Below are positions 9,457 through 19,073 of a DNA stretch of 64,000 bases, one piece after another. This stretch comes from CAMLIZ01 sp036231905. GTDB taxonomy: Bacteria > Pseudomonadota > Gammaproteobacteria > Burkholderiales > Burkholderiaceae_C. Below the pieces are notes generated by a model. The model did no database searches. It was not told the DNA's origin and saw only the letters and a program-made list of their open reading frames with translations. Each line of letters opens with the position of its first letter. The stretch's first letter is position 1. A program made the translations under genes and the position numbers. Location of the stretch: contig NZ_JAZARE010000002.1 of NCBI RefSeq assembly GCF_036231905.1, positions 1 through 64,000 of the forward strand, given 5' to 3'.

Positions 9457-10236
9457 ATGTTGAACGGAAAGACCGCCCTGGTGACCGGCTCCACCAGCGG
9501 CATCGGCCTCGCCATCGCGCAGGCCCTGGCCCAGCAGGGCGCCCATGTGGTGCTCAACGGCTTTGGCGACGCTGCGCAGGCCGTGCAGGCGGTGCAGGCC
9601 GCGCGCAGCGGTGACACCCTGGTGGAGCACCATCCGGCGGACATGAGCGACCCGGCGGCGATCCAGGCGCTGATGGCCTTTACCGAACGCCACGTGGGCG
9701 GCGTGGATGTGCTGGTCAACAACGCCGGCATCCAGCATGTGGCGCCGGTGGAGGACTTCGACGTGGTGCAGTGGGACCGCATCATCGCGATCAACCTCAC
9801 TTCCGCCTTCCACACCACGCGCCTGGCCCTGCCCGGCATGCGCAAGCGCAACTGGGGCCGCATCCTCAACGTGGCCTCGGTGCACGGGCTGGTGGCCAGC
9901 TCCGGCAAATCGGCCTACGTGGCGGCCAAGCACGGGCTGGTGGGCTTCACCAAGACGGTGGCATTGGAAACCGCCACCACCGGCATCACCTGCAACGCAA
10001 TCTGCCCCGGCTGGGTGCTCACGCCGCTGGTGCAGAAACAGGTGGACGCCCGCGCGGCCGAACGCGGGCTGCCGCAACGCGAGGCCGAGCGCCAGCTGCT
10101 GGCCGAGAAGCAGCCCTCGCAGGCCTTCGTCACGCCCGAGCAGCTGGCCGCCATGGCCACCTTCCTCTGCAGCGAGGCGGCCGCACAGGTGCGCGGCGTG
10201 GCCTGGACCATGGACGGCGGCTGGACGGCGCAGTGA
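9457..10236 (+). CDS. bdhA: 3-hydroxybutyrate dehydrogenase (SDR)
   Basis: NAD-dependent short-chain dehydrogenase of 259 residues that would oxidise (R)-3-hydroxybutyrate to acetoacetate. Cofactor motif GSTSGIG (11-17), NNAG (88-91) and catalytic Asn113, Ser141, Tyr154, Lys158 are all present. Gln93, His143, Lys151 and Gln196 match the substrate ligands known from the Pseudomonas fragi enzyme, which separates it from generic SDRs. ATG at 9457 is preferred over TTG at 9451 because AGGAG lies nine bases before it. It is the last gene of the σ54 operon, directly after the activator. Confidence 0.9.
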   Translation: MLNGKTALVTGSTSGIGLAIAQALAQQGAHVVLNGFGDAAQAVQAVQAARSGDTLVEHHPADMSDPAAIQALMAFTERHVGGVDVLVNNAGIQHVAPVEDFDVVQWDRIIAINLTSAFHTTRLALPGMRKRNWGRILNVASVHGLVASSGKSAYVAAKHGLVGFTKTVALETATTGITCNAICPGWVLTPLVQKQVDARAAERGLPQREAERQLLAEKQPSQAFVTPEQLAAMATFLCSEAAAQVRGVAWTMDGGWTAQ

Positions 10237-10279
10237 ACGCATGAACGGGCCGGCGCGGCGGCGCGCCACAATCCGGCCC

Positions 10280-10897
10280 ATGGAGTACCCCCAATACAAC
10301 CCGCAGATCGCCGACCAGCCGCTCACCGACGAGGAACTGCAGGCGCTCGATGAGCTGCTGCAGGCCGTGCCCGGCGACAACGCGATGAATGTCGAAGGCC
10401 TGGACGGCTACCTCACCGCCCTGCTGGTGGGCCCGCCGCTGCTCACCACCCTGCGCACCGCCGACTGGCTGCCCGCCGTGTGGGGCGGCGACGGCGAAGG
10501 CAACGCGCCCTTTGCCAGCGGCAAGCAGCGCAAGCGCGCCACCGTGCTGGTGCTGCGCCACCTGCAGAGCATCCACTGCCAGCTGCGCGACCACCCCGAC
10601 CACTGGCAGCCGGTGTTCAGCGTGGCCGAAACCAAGGAGCGCGAGGTGGTGGACGCGGAGGACTGGTGCGTGGGTTTCCTGCAGGCGGTGGCGCTCGCGC
10701 CTGACCGATGGGAGCCGCTGTTCGACGATCCGCAACTGGGCGCCGCGCTGGTGCCGGTGGCGTTGCTGGGCGGCGATGAATCCGAGCTGTCGCCCGCGGA
10801 CCGCGAGCGCCTGGCCGACCCCGAGCAGCGCGACGAACTGAGCCGCGCGGCCATGGACGCAGTGCTGCTGCTGAACGAGCGACGCCACACGCCTTGA
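10280..10897 (+). CDS. YecA/UPF0149 family protein
   Basis: About 205 residues of the YgfB/YecA (UPF0149) family. Recognisable are the N-terminal LTDEELQALDELL helix, the signature GLDGYLTALLVGP and the EDWCVGFLQAVAL segment. Many longer family members end in a Cys-rich SEC-C zinc motif; none is present here, so this is the short form. The biochemical role of the family is unknown. It lies 43 bases after bdhA and may be read from the same transcript or its own promoter. Confidence 0.82.
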   Translation: MEYPQYNPQIADQPLTDEELQALDELLQAVPGDNAMNVEGLDGYLTALLVGPPLLTTLRTADWLPAVWGGDGEGNAPFASGKQRKRATVLVLRHLQSIHCQLRDHPDHWQPVFSVAETKEREVVDAEDWCVGFLQAVALAPDRWEPLFDDPQLGAALVPVALLGGDESELSPADRERLADPEQRDELSRAAMDAVLLLNERRHTP

Positions 10898-10950
10898 GGG
10901 CCGCGCACGCGGCTTGCCGCGCTGCCCTGATTCCCCATCAGGAGCACCCC

Positions 10951-11151
10951 ATGGCAGACGACCCCAAAGCACCCGAGCGCTCCGGCGACGCGCGCATCAA
11001 CCTGCGCGATGGTGCGGACGTGGAGCACTGGACCCGCAAGCTCGGCGTCTCGGCCGAGGTGCTGGCCAAGGTGGTGGAAGTGGCCGGCGACCGCGCCAGC
11101 GACGTGGAGCAATACCTCGCTCAGGAAGGCCGGCCGGCCACGTCCGAATAG
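10951..11151 (+). CDS. DUF3606 small protein
   Basis: A 66-residue protein of the DUF3606 family: an N-terminal RINLRDGADVEHWTRKLGVS followed by a helix EVLAKVVEVAGDRASDVEQYL. This matches the family's W-T-x-K-L-G-V-S core. ATG with AGGAG six bases upstream. The function of the family is unknown. Its last 31 bases overlap the end of the convergent gene on the other strand. Confidence 0.8.
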   Translation: MADDPKAPERSGDARINLRDGADVEHWTRKLGVSAEVLAKVVEVAGDRASDVEQYLAQEGRPATSE

Positions 11152-11576
11152 GCCTGCGCCGCCCGGCGCGCGTCCACCTCCAGCGGCGCATGCCAGTAGC
11201 CGTGGCGGGCGACCTCGGCCAGGTACACCGTCAGGAAGTTGCGCAGCGAACCGGCTGCCTCCACCTGCTGCACATGGCGCAGTTCATGGGCCAGCAGGCG
11301 AGGCGTGACCTCGTCGCCCACGCAGCAGATCGAGTGGCCCAGTGCCATCGCGGTGACATGGCGGCTGAACCAGCGCATCGGCAACGGCCAGCGCGACAGC
11401 TGCAGCAGCCGCACCCGCTCGGGCTGCGCCACGCCCATCGCCCGGGCGATGGCTTGTTCGTCTTCGGTGAGGGCCCGCCCGGTGCGCAGGATGCGGGCCT
11501 CGCGCTGCCGGGCCCAGAGTGCAGCGAAGGGCACCGCCAGCGGCAGGCCCAGGCCCAGCCAGCGCAGGCCCCGCAT
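11121..11576 (-). CDS. zincin-like membrane-anchored protein (HExxH-type)
   Basis: About 151 residues with one N-terminal hydrophobic segment (GLGLPLAVPFAALWA). The core contains HELRHVQQ, a zinc metalloprotease-like H-E-x-x-H, followed about 25 residues later by LEVDARRAA, which could provide the third ligand. I do not recognise a named family; small proteins of this type are usually annotated as hypothetical. GTG directly precedes the chosen ATG. It is the last gene of a unit with the glycosyltransferase (7-base gap) and the PIG-L deacetylase, and runs convergently into the DUF3606 gene. Activity as a protease is not established. Confidence 0.65.
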   Translation of the reverse strand: MRGLRWLGLGLPLAVPFAALWARQREARILRTGRALTEDEQAIARAMGVAQPERVRLLQLSRWPLPMRWFSRHVTAMALGHSICCVGDEVTPRLLAHELRHVQQVEAAGSLRNFLTVYLAEVARHGYWHAPLEVDARRAAQAYSDVAGRPS

Positions 11577-11583
11577 CACTGGC

Positions 11584-12495
11584 TCAGGCCTCGGCAGTTC
11601 GAGGTTCGCTACGGGACTGCGCCGGCTGGCCCAGCACCTGCTGGCGCATTCGTTCGACGGCGGGCGGCACCACGCGGCGGTGCCCCAAGGCCCAGGGCAG
11701 GCCGGGCAGCGCGGCCAGCAGCACCTCGACCGCCAGCCCCTGCGCCGCCGCTTGTTTCACTACCTGCCGCGTGTGCTGCCAGGCCGCCCGCCAGGGCAGC
11801 CGCATCCAGGCGATCCAGAGTTCATTGCGCGCCACCAGCACCCGCCGGCCGCCGGCGTCGCGCTGCTGCGAGGGATGGTGGTGCGTCACCACCTCGGGCA
11901 CATAGCACATGCGCCAGCCGCGTGCCGCCAGGTCCAGCCCGAACAGGCGCTCCTCGCCGCCGATGAACAGCCGCGGCTCGTAACCACCCACGGCCCGGTA
12001 GGCCTGCGTGCGCATCACCACCGCGCCGGCCATGAAGCCGATCAGCCCCGGGCCGGGCAGGCCGGTGGCGTCCAAGGGGCTGTGGACCATGGCACTGCAG
12101 GTCGGGTCCTCGCGCTGTTGTGGCCCGACGAGCACCCGCGCGGCCAGCGCACCGACGGTCGGGTGGGCGTCCAGCACATCGGCGGCGCGCCGGAGCGCGC
12201 CCGGTGCCCACCAGGTGTCGTCGTCGCAGAAGGCCACGTAAGGCGTGTGCACCTGGTCCACACCCAGGTTGCGGCCGGCGGCACCCAGGTTGCGCTCCGA
12301 GCGCACCAGCCAGGCCTTTGCATACGCCTCGCGCACCCGCTCGGCGGTGCCATCGGTGGAGCCGTTGTCCACCACCACCACCGGCGGCTGCTCGGGCAAT
12401 TGCGTCAGCCGCCACAGCGTGTGCAGCAGCTCGGCAGCCCGGTTGTGGGTGAGCACCACCACCGTGGTGCGGGGGTCGGCGGCCATGCGCCTCAC
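11584..12495 (-). CDS. family 2 glycosyltransferase
   Basis: GT-A fold glycosyltransferase of about 303 residues. The N-terminal TVVVLTHNR strand, VVVVDNGSTDGT nucleotide-binding segment and the DDD metal motif in AFCDDDTWW are clear, followed by GGEERLFGLDLAARGW, the acceptor-side ED/GE motif. No membrane helix is evident. Starts at GTG overlapping the stop of the PIG-L gene (GTGA); an ATG nine bases inside is an alternative. Coupling with a deacetylase suggests an N-acetylated sugar or a glycoconjugate as substrate; this is inference. Confidence 0.9.
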   Translation of the reverse strand: MRRMAADPRTTVVVLTHNRAAELLHTLWRLTQLPEQPPVVVVDNGSTDGTAERVREAYAKAWLVRSERNLGAAGRNLGVDQVHTPYVAFCDDDTWWAPGALRRAADVLDAHPTVGALAARVLVGPQQREDPTCSAMVHSPLDATGLPGPGLIGFMAGAVVMRTQAYRAVGGYEPRLFIGGEERLFGLDLAARGWRMCYVPEVVTHHHPSQQRDAGGRRVLVARNELWIAWMRLPWRAAWQHTRQVVKQAAAQGLAVEVLLAALPGLPWALGHRRVVPPAVERMRQQVLGQPAQSRSEPRTAEA

Positions 12496-13181
12496 CCCTG
12501 CCCGGCCGGCTCGTAGAGCCAGCAGCGCTCCGGCGCGGCCAGGTCGTCGTAGCCGCCTTCGCCAAAACCGCGCAGCTGGCTGGCATAGGCCTGCACCGCG
12601 CGGGCCTTCAGCAGCGCGGAGCCTTCGTCAGCCAGGCGCAGCGGGGTGGCGCACACCCCCGCCTGCGCCAGCGCCATCAGGCGCAGCTGCACCAGGCCAC
12701 GAAGGCCGCGGTACAGGGCGTCCTCGTACACCAGCCAGCGCATATCCGGCAGCGTGGGCACGATGTGCACCACCGCCTCATGCACCAGGGCATGGTCGGA
12801 GTGGAACAGCCCGAGCGGAAACACCACGCTGTCGGGCGCCAGCTCGAGCAGGACTTGCTGCAAGGCTGCACCCACCTCCTGTGGCCGCGGCGAGCTACCG
12901 TACTGGCTGTCGGCAAAGTCCAGCCACACCGGGCGCGCCTCCAGCAGCGACAGGCCGATGCGGTCCTCCTCGCGCCGCAGGGCCACCGCCTGCGCCGCGC
13001 TGGTGAAGCCGCAGCGTTCGTCCCACTCGGTGAGCGGTGTGTCGGCTGGCGGCTCACCGGCGAACACCGTCACCACCGTGCTGTCCGGGTGCGCGGCCAG
13101 CAGCTGGCCGCAGGAGAACACCGCGTCGTCCAGGTGGGGCGAAATCAGGGCCACACGGCCCAGGGTGCGCAGGGTCGGCAT
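12492..13181 (-). CDS. PIG-L (LmbE-like) deacetylase
   Basis: Zinc-dependent N-deacetylase of the PIG-L/LmbE family, 229 residues. The hallmark SPHLDDAVFSCG carries the metal ligands (His and Asp), with the later HSDHALVHEAV supplying the second His. Family members remove acetyl groups from N-acetylglucosaminyl conjugates. It is the first gene of the three-gene minus-strand unit and its stop overlaps the glycosyltransferase start, so the two enzymes probably act on the same sugar conjugate. Confidence 0.88.
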   Translation of the reverse strand: MPTLRTLGRVALISPHLDDAVFSCGQLLAAHPDSTVVTVFAGEPPADTPLTEWDERCGFTSAAQAVALRREEDRIGLSLLEARPVWLDFADSQYGSSPRPQEVGAALQQVLLELAPDSVVFPLGLFHSDHALVHEAVVHIVPTLPDMRWLVYEDALYRGLRGLVQLRLMALAQAGVCATPLRLADEGSALLKARAVQAYASQLRGFGEGGYDDLAAPERCWLYEPAGQG

Positions 13182-13218
13182 GGCTGCTTGCGCAGCACAC
13201 GCCGTGCCCAGCCCAGCG

Positions 13219-13476
13219 TCAGCGCGAGGCTTCCGGCAGTTCGATCTTGACCTCGAGCACCTCGAGGTTGTCCTGGCGCTCCAGGTGCACCTTGATGTCG
13301 TTCGGGTTGATGGACACGTACTTGGAGATCACCGCCACCAGCTCGCGCTGCAGCGCCGGCAGGTAGTCGGCACCGGAACGGCCGGAACGCTCATGCGCCA
13401 GGATGATCTGCAGCCGCTCCTTGGCGACGGTGGCCGTCTTCTTCTTTTCTCCGAGCAGGAAGGAGAGAAAGGACAT
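13219..13476 (-). CDS. minE: cell division topological specificity factor MinE
   Basis: 85 residues, the normal MinE length. It begins MSFLSFLLGEKKKTATVAKE with the membrane-targeting helix, then the MinD-contact segment RLQIILAHERSG, and ends with the dimeric topology domain (VSINPNDIKVHLERQDNLEVLEVKIEL). The ATG at 13476 is chosen; a GTG immediately before it is also in frame. MinE drives pole-to-pole MinD oscillation. It lies three bases after minD in the order minC-minD-minE. Confidence 0.97.
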   Translation of the reverse strand: MSFLSFLLGEKKKTATVAKERLQIILAHERSGRSGADYLPALQRELVAVISKYVSINPNDIKVHLERQDNLEVLEVKIELPEASR

Positions 13477-13479
13477 CAC

Positions 13480-14295
13480 TCACCTCCCCGCGAACAGGCG
13501 CTTGAAGAAGCCGGGCTTCACCGCCTCCACGAAGCGCATCGGCTTGTCTTCGCCGAGGAAGCGCGCCACCAGGTCCGTGTAGGCCTCGGACACGTCGCTT
13601 TCCTTCAGGTGGATGGCCGGCACGCCCTGGTTGGAAGCCTGCAGCACCGTCTCCGATTCAGGCACCACGCCCAGCAGCGGAATGCGCAGGATCTCCTGGA
13701 TGTCCTGCAGCGACAGCATCTGCCCTTCCTGCACCCGGTTGGGGTTGTAGCGGGTGATGACCAGGTGCTCCTTGATCGGGCCGGTGCCGTCGATCGCATG
13801 CTTGGTCTTGCTGCTCAGCATGCCGAGGATGCGGTCGGAGTCGCGCACCGAGGAGACCTCGGGGTTGGTGACCACCAGCGCCTCGTCGGCAAAGTGCATC
13901 GCCAGCAGCGCGCCCGTCTCGATGCCGGCGGGCGAGTCGCACACGATGTACTCGAAGCCCATCTCGGCCAGGTCCTTCAGCACGCGCTCCACGCCCTCCT
14001 TCGTGAGGGCGTCCTTGTCGCGCGTTTGCGAGGCGGGCAGCACGAACAGGTTGTCGCACTGCTTGTCCTTGATCAGCGCCTGGTTGAGGTTGGCCTCGTT
14101 GTTGATCACGTTGATCAGGTCGTACACCACGCGGCGTTCGCAGCCCATGATGAGGTCGAGGTTGCGCAGGCCGACGTCGAAGTCGATCACCGCCGTCTTG
14201 TGGCCGCGCAGGGCGAGGCCGGACGAGAAGCTGGCGCTGGTGGTGGTCTTGCCCACCCCTCCCTTGCCGGAGGTCACGACAACGATTTTTGCCAT
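13480..14295 (-). CDS. minD: septum site-determining ATPase MinD
   Basis: 271 residues. Deviant Walker A KGGVGKTT with both Lys (11 and 16), switch regions around DFDVGLRNLDLIMGCE and VVCDSPAG-type Walker B (YIVCDSPAGIE), and a C-terminal amphipathic helix (KPGFFKRLF) that binds the membrane when ATP is bound. It recruits MinC to block division away from midcell and is released by MinE. It is the middle gene of the min operon, 25 bases after minC. Confidence 0.98.
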   Translation of the reverse strand: MAKIVVVTSGKGGVGKTTTSASFSSGLALRGHKTAVIDFDVGLRNLDLIMGCERRVVYDLINVINNEANLNQALIKDKQCDNLFVLPASQTRDKDALTKEGVERVLKDLAEMGFEYIVCDSPAGIETGALLAMHFADEALVVTNPEVSSVRDSDRILGMLSSKTKHAIDGTGPIKEHLVITRYNPNRVQEGQMLSLQDIQEILRIPLLGVVPESETVLQASNQGVPAIHLKESDVSEAYTDLVARFLGEDKPMRFVEAVKPGFFKRLFAGR

Positions 14296-14320
14296 CGGAT
14301 AGGGTCCTTGTTTCCTTGAA

Positions 14321-15067
14321 TTAGCTTTCGAGCAGTTCCATCACCAGCTTGTCGCCCACCAGCCGTATCTGCGCGGCCTTGCCGGCCACCTCGGCGGGAA
14401 TCGCGGTTTCGGTGGTGCGGTACACGCCTGCGATGGCGATCAGCTCCGGCTCCAGGCAGGTGGTGAAGATGCGCGCCTCGGTGTTGCCGCGGGCGCCGGC
14501 GATCGCCTTGCCGCGCAGCGGCGCGTACACATGCACATTGCCGTCGGCGATGACCTCGGCGCCGAAGTTCACGGCCGCCAGCACGATCAGGTCGCCGCCC
14601 TTGGCATACACCTGCTGGCCCGAGCGCAGCGGCTTGTCGATCACCAGCGTGGGCGGTGCCACGCCCGGCACCTCGCGCACCACTTCCTTGATCACTTCGC
14701 GCACCACCGTCTCCACCCGCGGCTGCGGCGCGGGCGCCGCAGCGGGCGCTTCCGACAGGCCCGCAGCGAGCGCCGCCTCCAATTGCTCCGCGCTGGCGCC
14801 GGCCACCGCGATCGGCTGCATCTTGTGCTGGCGCAGCAGCTGCACCAGGGCCGCGAAGTCGATCACCGCCGGCTCGCTGCGCAAGGCCGCGATGTCCAGC
14901 ACCACCGGGTCGTGGTTGAAGAAGTTGGGCGTGTCACGCAGCCGCTGGTCCAGCGCCTCGCGCAGTACATCGAGGTCAGCGCTGCGCAGCGCCACCGACA
15001 CCAGCGGCAGGCTGGTGTTCTTCAGGTCGAATACGGCAGGAGCGCTTCCTGTCGGGGGAACAGCCAT
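14321..15067 (-). CDS. minC: septum site-determining protein MinC
   Basis: 248 residues. The N-terminal FtsZ-inhibiting domain begins FDLKNTSLPLVSVALRSADL and is joined by an Ala/Pro-rich linker to the C-terminal beta-helical domain. In that domain RSGQQVYAKGGDLIVLAAVN and GAEVIADGNVHVYAPLRGKA are the family signature. It is the first gene of minCDE. The upstream gene on the same strand is separated by 34 bases, so the min promoter is either in that gap or inside the BrkB-type gene. Confidence 0.97.
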   Translation of the reverse strand: MAVPPTGSAPAVFDLKNTSLPLVSVALRSADLDVLREALDQRLRDTPNFFNHDPVVLDIAALRSEPAVIDFAALVQLLRQHKMQPIAVAGASAEQLEAALAAGLSEAPAAAPAPQPRVETVVREVIKEVVREVPGVAPPTLVIDKPLRSGQQVYAKGGDLIVLAAVNFGAEVIADGNVHVYAPLRGKAIAGARGNTEARIFTTCLEPELIAIAGVYRTTETAIPAEVAGKAAQIRLVGDKLVMELLES

Positions 15068-15101
15068 CGGACTTGGGAGCTACCGCACAAAGGCGCGGAG
15101 T

Positions 15102-16034
15102 TTACCGGGCGGGCGGCGGCGGGGGGTCGTCCGGGTCTGTGGTACGCAAGCCGACGGGCGGCGCATCGGCGCCGGGCTTGCCCAGGCGCTCGAACTCGGA
15201 GATGACCTGCGCACCCAGCAGCAGCAAGGTCGCGCCGATCTCCAGGCTGAGCAGCACCACGATGGCGGTGGTCAGCGATCCATAGACCACGCTCACCTGC
15301 GACAGCGTGCCCAAGTACCACACCAGCAGATGGCGGGTCAGCTCCCACAGCAGCGCCGCGGTCACCCCACCCACCAGTGCATGGCGCAGGCACAGCCGGC
15401 CCACCGGCATCACCATGTAGATGGAGGTCAGCACCGCGATCTCGCCCGCCAGCCCGAGCAGGTACAGCAGCACGCCCGACACGCCGCGCAGCGACCGGTC
15501 GATGCCCAGGAAGTCGATGCGCTCCTGCCCCATCGCCTGCAGGCTGCCTGCGACGAAGGTCACCAGCAGCAGGCCGATGCCCAGCGACAGGATGCACAGG
15601 TACGGCATCACCGCCGACACCATGAAGTGCCGCCGCCGGATGGCCACCCGGTGATGGAAGATCACCGACATCGCGTTCTCCAGCACCGTGAACGCCAGCG
15701 AGCTGAAGAACAGCATGGTGACCAGCAGCAGCCAGCCGATGACGTCGCGGTGCGCCAGGAAGGTGGCGAGCTCCGCCACCAGCGCCTTGGACTGCCCCGG
15801 CACCAGCCACTCCAGGTAGCGCTGCAGCGCGGCCAGCAGATCGCCCTGATCGATCACGTGCGACAGCACGATGCCCACCAGGATGAGCAGCGGCACCAGC
15901 GACAGCAGCGCGTAGTAGGCCACCGCGCCGGCGAGCAGGAAGCCCTGGTTGGCGCGAAACGCCTTCAGCGTGCGCCAGACGAAGGCGCCCGGGTGCTGGA
16001 GGATCTGCGATGGACGCGAACCGGGGGTGAGCAT
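15102..16034 (-). CDS. YihY/BrkB-family inner-membrane protein
   Basis: 310 residues with about six membrane segments. The family signature AFRANQGFLLAGAVAYYALLSLVPLL is at the N-terminus, and SQVSVVYGSLTTAIVVLLSLEIGATLLLLGAQ closes the membrane part, followed by a Pro-rich cytoplasmic tail. This family was once annotated as ribonuclease BN, which is incorrect; its true role (possibly transport) is unsettled. It is transcribed toward minC. Confidence 0.9.
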   Translation of the reverse strand: MLTPGSRPSQILQHPGAFVWRTLKAFRANQGFLLAGAVAYYALLSLVPLLILVGIVLSHVIDQGDLLAALQRYLEWLVPGQSKALVAELATFLAHRDVIGWLLLVTMLFFSSLAFTVLENAMSVIFHHRVAIRRRHFMVSAVMPYLCILSLGIGLLLVTFVAGSLQAMGQERIDFLGIDRSLRGVSGVLLYLLGLAGEIAVLTSIYMVMPVGRLCLRHALVGGVTAALLWELTRHLLVWYLGTLSQVSVVYGSLTTAIVVLLSLEIGATLLLLGAQVISEFERLGKPGADAPPVGLRTTDPDDPPPPPAR

Positions 16035-16115
16035 GCTGCGGCAAGGAGGCGGGCAGCAGGCATGGTACGTCGGGCGCCGCTCGCGTCATGCGGCGGCGCA
16101 GCAGCGCGAGCCGAT

Positions 16116-16580
16116 TCAGCGGATGTGCGCCGCCAGCAGCGCGTCGCGACGGGCCGCGATCTGCACCGCCCAGCCGTCGATCATGCGGGCGAACGCCTCG
16201 CCCTCGAACGCCTGCAGCGCCGTGGCCCCGGCCGCGCTCAAGGCGGTGAGCATGTAGCTCACGCTGACCTCGGTGCGCTCGGCGTCCAGCGCGCGGCAGC
16301 GCACTTCCACCAGCCCGGTGCGCGAGCCCGGCGTCACCCGCGCGTAGCGCGACCGGTGGGCCCTGCGGTCGAAGTCCACCAGCATCCAGATCGTGTGCTC
16401 CTCGCCCTGGCCGGTGGTGAACACCATGCCCGCTTCGGTGCGACCGTCCGACGGCCACAGGTACTGCGGCTGCCAGCCGTCCACCCACAGCTCCTCGCCG
16501 GCGGGTGTGAAGAACATGAAGCAGCGCTCGATCGGCGCCTCGATGGTGATGGTGTGGCTGGCGTCGGTGTGCAGCGGCAT
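16116..16580 (-). CDS. SRPBCC (START-like) lipid/ligand-binding protein
   Basis: About 154 residues of the SRPBCC helix-grip fold. It begins at MPLHTDASHTITIEAPIERC, where ITIEAPIERCFMFFTPAGEELW is the typical first strand and helix. WQPQYLWPSDGRTEAGMVF and the C-terminal long helix FEGEAFARMIDGWAVQIAARRD complete the fold. The ligand is unknown. No strong Shine-Dalgarno precedes the ATG, and the gene lies 13 bases after the LysE exporter gene, so translation may depend on it. Confidence 0.75.
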   Translation of the reverse strand: MPLHTDASHTITIEAPIERCFMFFTPAGEELWVDGWQPQYLWPSDGRTEAGMVFTTGQGEEHTIWMLVDFDRRAHRSRYARVTPGSRTGLVEVRCRALDAERTEVSVSYMLTALSAAGATALQAFEGEAFARMIDGWAVQIAARRDALLAAHIR

Positions 16581-16593
16581 GGCGATGTTGTGA

Positions 16594-17214
16594 TCAGAAG
16601 AGTTGGGACAGCTGCCACAGCGCAAAACCGGCGAGCAGCAAGGCCGAGCAGTGGTTGATGGCGCGCTGCCAGCGTTCGTCGAAGCGCTCGCGCACCAGGC
16701 CGACCAGCGTGGCCAGCACCAGCCACCACAGCGCCGAGCCCACCAGCACGCCGGCCACCATGGCCCAGGGCGACGCCACCGCGGCGCGGCCGGCCAGCGC
16801 ACCGAAGATCGCCAGGAACGACAGGATGGTGGTGGGGTTGGACAAGGTCAGCACGAAGGTGCTGGCCAGGTAGCGCAGCAGCGCGTCCGGCGGCGTGTGG
16901 GCGGCACCGCGCGGCCGCAACGGCTGGCGCACGATGCGCCACGCCAGCCAGAGCAGGAAGGCCGCACCGAACAGGCTGAACCAGGTCTTCATGCCGACGA
17001 GCCAGGCGATCAGCGTGGTGACGCCGAAGGCGCCGATCGCGCCGTAGACCGCGTCGGCGAAGGCCGCGCCCAGGCCCGTGGCCAGGCCGGCCGCGCGGCC
17101 ATGCTCCACCGTGCGCTGGATCGCCAGCACGCCGATCTGGCCTACCGGCGCGGCGATCGACAGGCCGATCAGCAGCGACTGCGCAAAGAGGGTGGCGGTC
17201 GAGTCCATCGCCAT
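16594..17214 (-). CDS. LysE/RhtB-family amino acid exporter
   Basis: Inner-membrane exporter of 206 residues with five to six hydrophobic segments. The N-terminal LLIGLSIAAPVGQIGVLAIQRT is the LysE signature, with GLGAAFADAVYGAIGAFG as the second segment and NPTTILSFLAIFGAL as the conserved NP motif. Substrates of the family are amino acids such as lysine, threonine or homoserine; which one is not visible. A Lrp/AsnC regulator is divergently encoded 87 bases away, the classical arrangement for amino-acid export control. Confidence 0.92.
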   Translation of the reverse strand: MAMDSTATLFAQSLLIGLSIAAPVGQIGVLAIQRTVEHGRAAGLATGLGAAFADAVYGAIGAFGVTTLIAWLVGMKTWFSLFGAAFLLWLAWRIVRQPLRPRGAAHTPPDALLRYLASTFVLTLSNPTTILSFLAIFGALAGRAAVASPWAMVAGVLVGSALWWLVLATLVGLVRERFDERWQRAINHCSALLLAGFALWQLSQLF

Positions 17215-17245
17215 GATTCTGCTCAGCGGCCGCCGGCCGGCACAG

Positions 17246-17295
17246 CGTGAATTTCAGGCCGCTGCCGCCCATGCCACGCGAATTTCAGGTGAAAT
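17246..17295. promoter_or_regulatory. candidate Lrp-type operator between lysE-like and Lrp genes
   Basis: The 10-mer GAATTTCAGG occurs twice (17249-17258 and 17280-17289). The second copy forms the inverted repeat ATTTCA-GG-TGAAAT (17282-17295), ending six bases before the Lrp-type ATG. Repeats about three helical turns apart fit the binding mode of octameric Lrp proteins. Binding by the adjacent regulator is an inference. Confidence 0.5.
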
Positions 17296-17301
17296 CCATC
17301 G

Positions 17302-17766
17302 ATGACCGAAACGCTGCAACTGGACGACAAGGCCTGGAAGCTGCTGCTGGCCCTGCAGCAGGACGGCCGCAGCCCGCTCAAGGCCCTGGCCGCCGCGGCA
17401 GGGCTCTCCATCCCCGCCACGGTGGAGCGCCTGAAGCGCCTGCAGGAGGCCGGCGTGGTGCGTGCCATCGGCGCCGAGGTGGACCCGGCCCGTGCCGGTT
17501 ACGGCGTGCGCGCCATCGTGGGCATCACCGTGCTGCAGCCGGGCAAGAAGGCCTTCATCGACAAGCTCAAGCGCGCGGCCGAGGTGCTGGAATGCCACCA
17601 CGTGGCCGGCGCCGACTCCTATGTGATGACGGTGATCGCACGCGACCTGCCTGACCTGGAGCGTTTTCTCGCGTCGATCAACGGCTACGGCGAGACGCGC
17701 ACTTCGATCGTGTTCTCCACGCCGATCGTGCGCCGCGGCGTGGTGCCGCCCGGCACCACGCGCTGA
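17302..17766 (+). CDS. Lrp/AsnC-family regulator
   Basis: 154 residues. The N-terminal winged HTH is visible as LDDKAWKLLLALQQDGRSPLK and IPATVERLKRLQEAGVVRAI, and the C-terminal RAM (ligand-binding) domain as VGITVLQPGKKAFIDKL, HHVAGADSYVMTVIARDL and the final TSIVFSTPIVRR. It is divergent from a LysE-family exporter and probably controls it in response to an amino acid. The start follows a candidate operator palindrome, so autoregulation is likely. Confidence 0.92.
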   Translation: MTETLQLDDKAWKLLLALQQDGRSPLKALAAAAGLSIPATVERLKRLQEAGVVRAIGAEVDPARAGYGVRAIVGITVLQPGKKAFIDKLKRAAEVLECHHVAGADSYVMTVIARDLPDLERFLASINGYGETRTSIVFSTPIVRRGVVPPGTTR

Positions 17767-17778
17767 ACACGCAGCGAC

Positions 17779-19047
<1,269 letters not shown>

Positions 19048-19073
19048 GTCGTCCTCCTGATGGATATCGGCCG

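Noticed and set aside
15102..16034. Ribonuclease BN annotation for the BrkB-type protein
   Set aside because: The name comes from an old mistaken assignment; the protein is an integral membrane protein with no nuclease motif.
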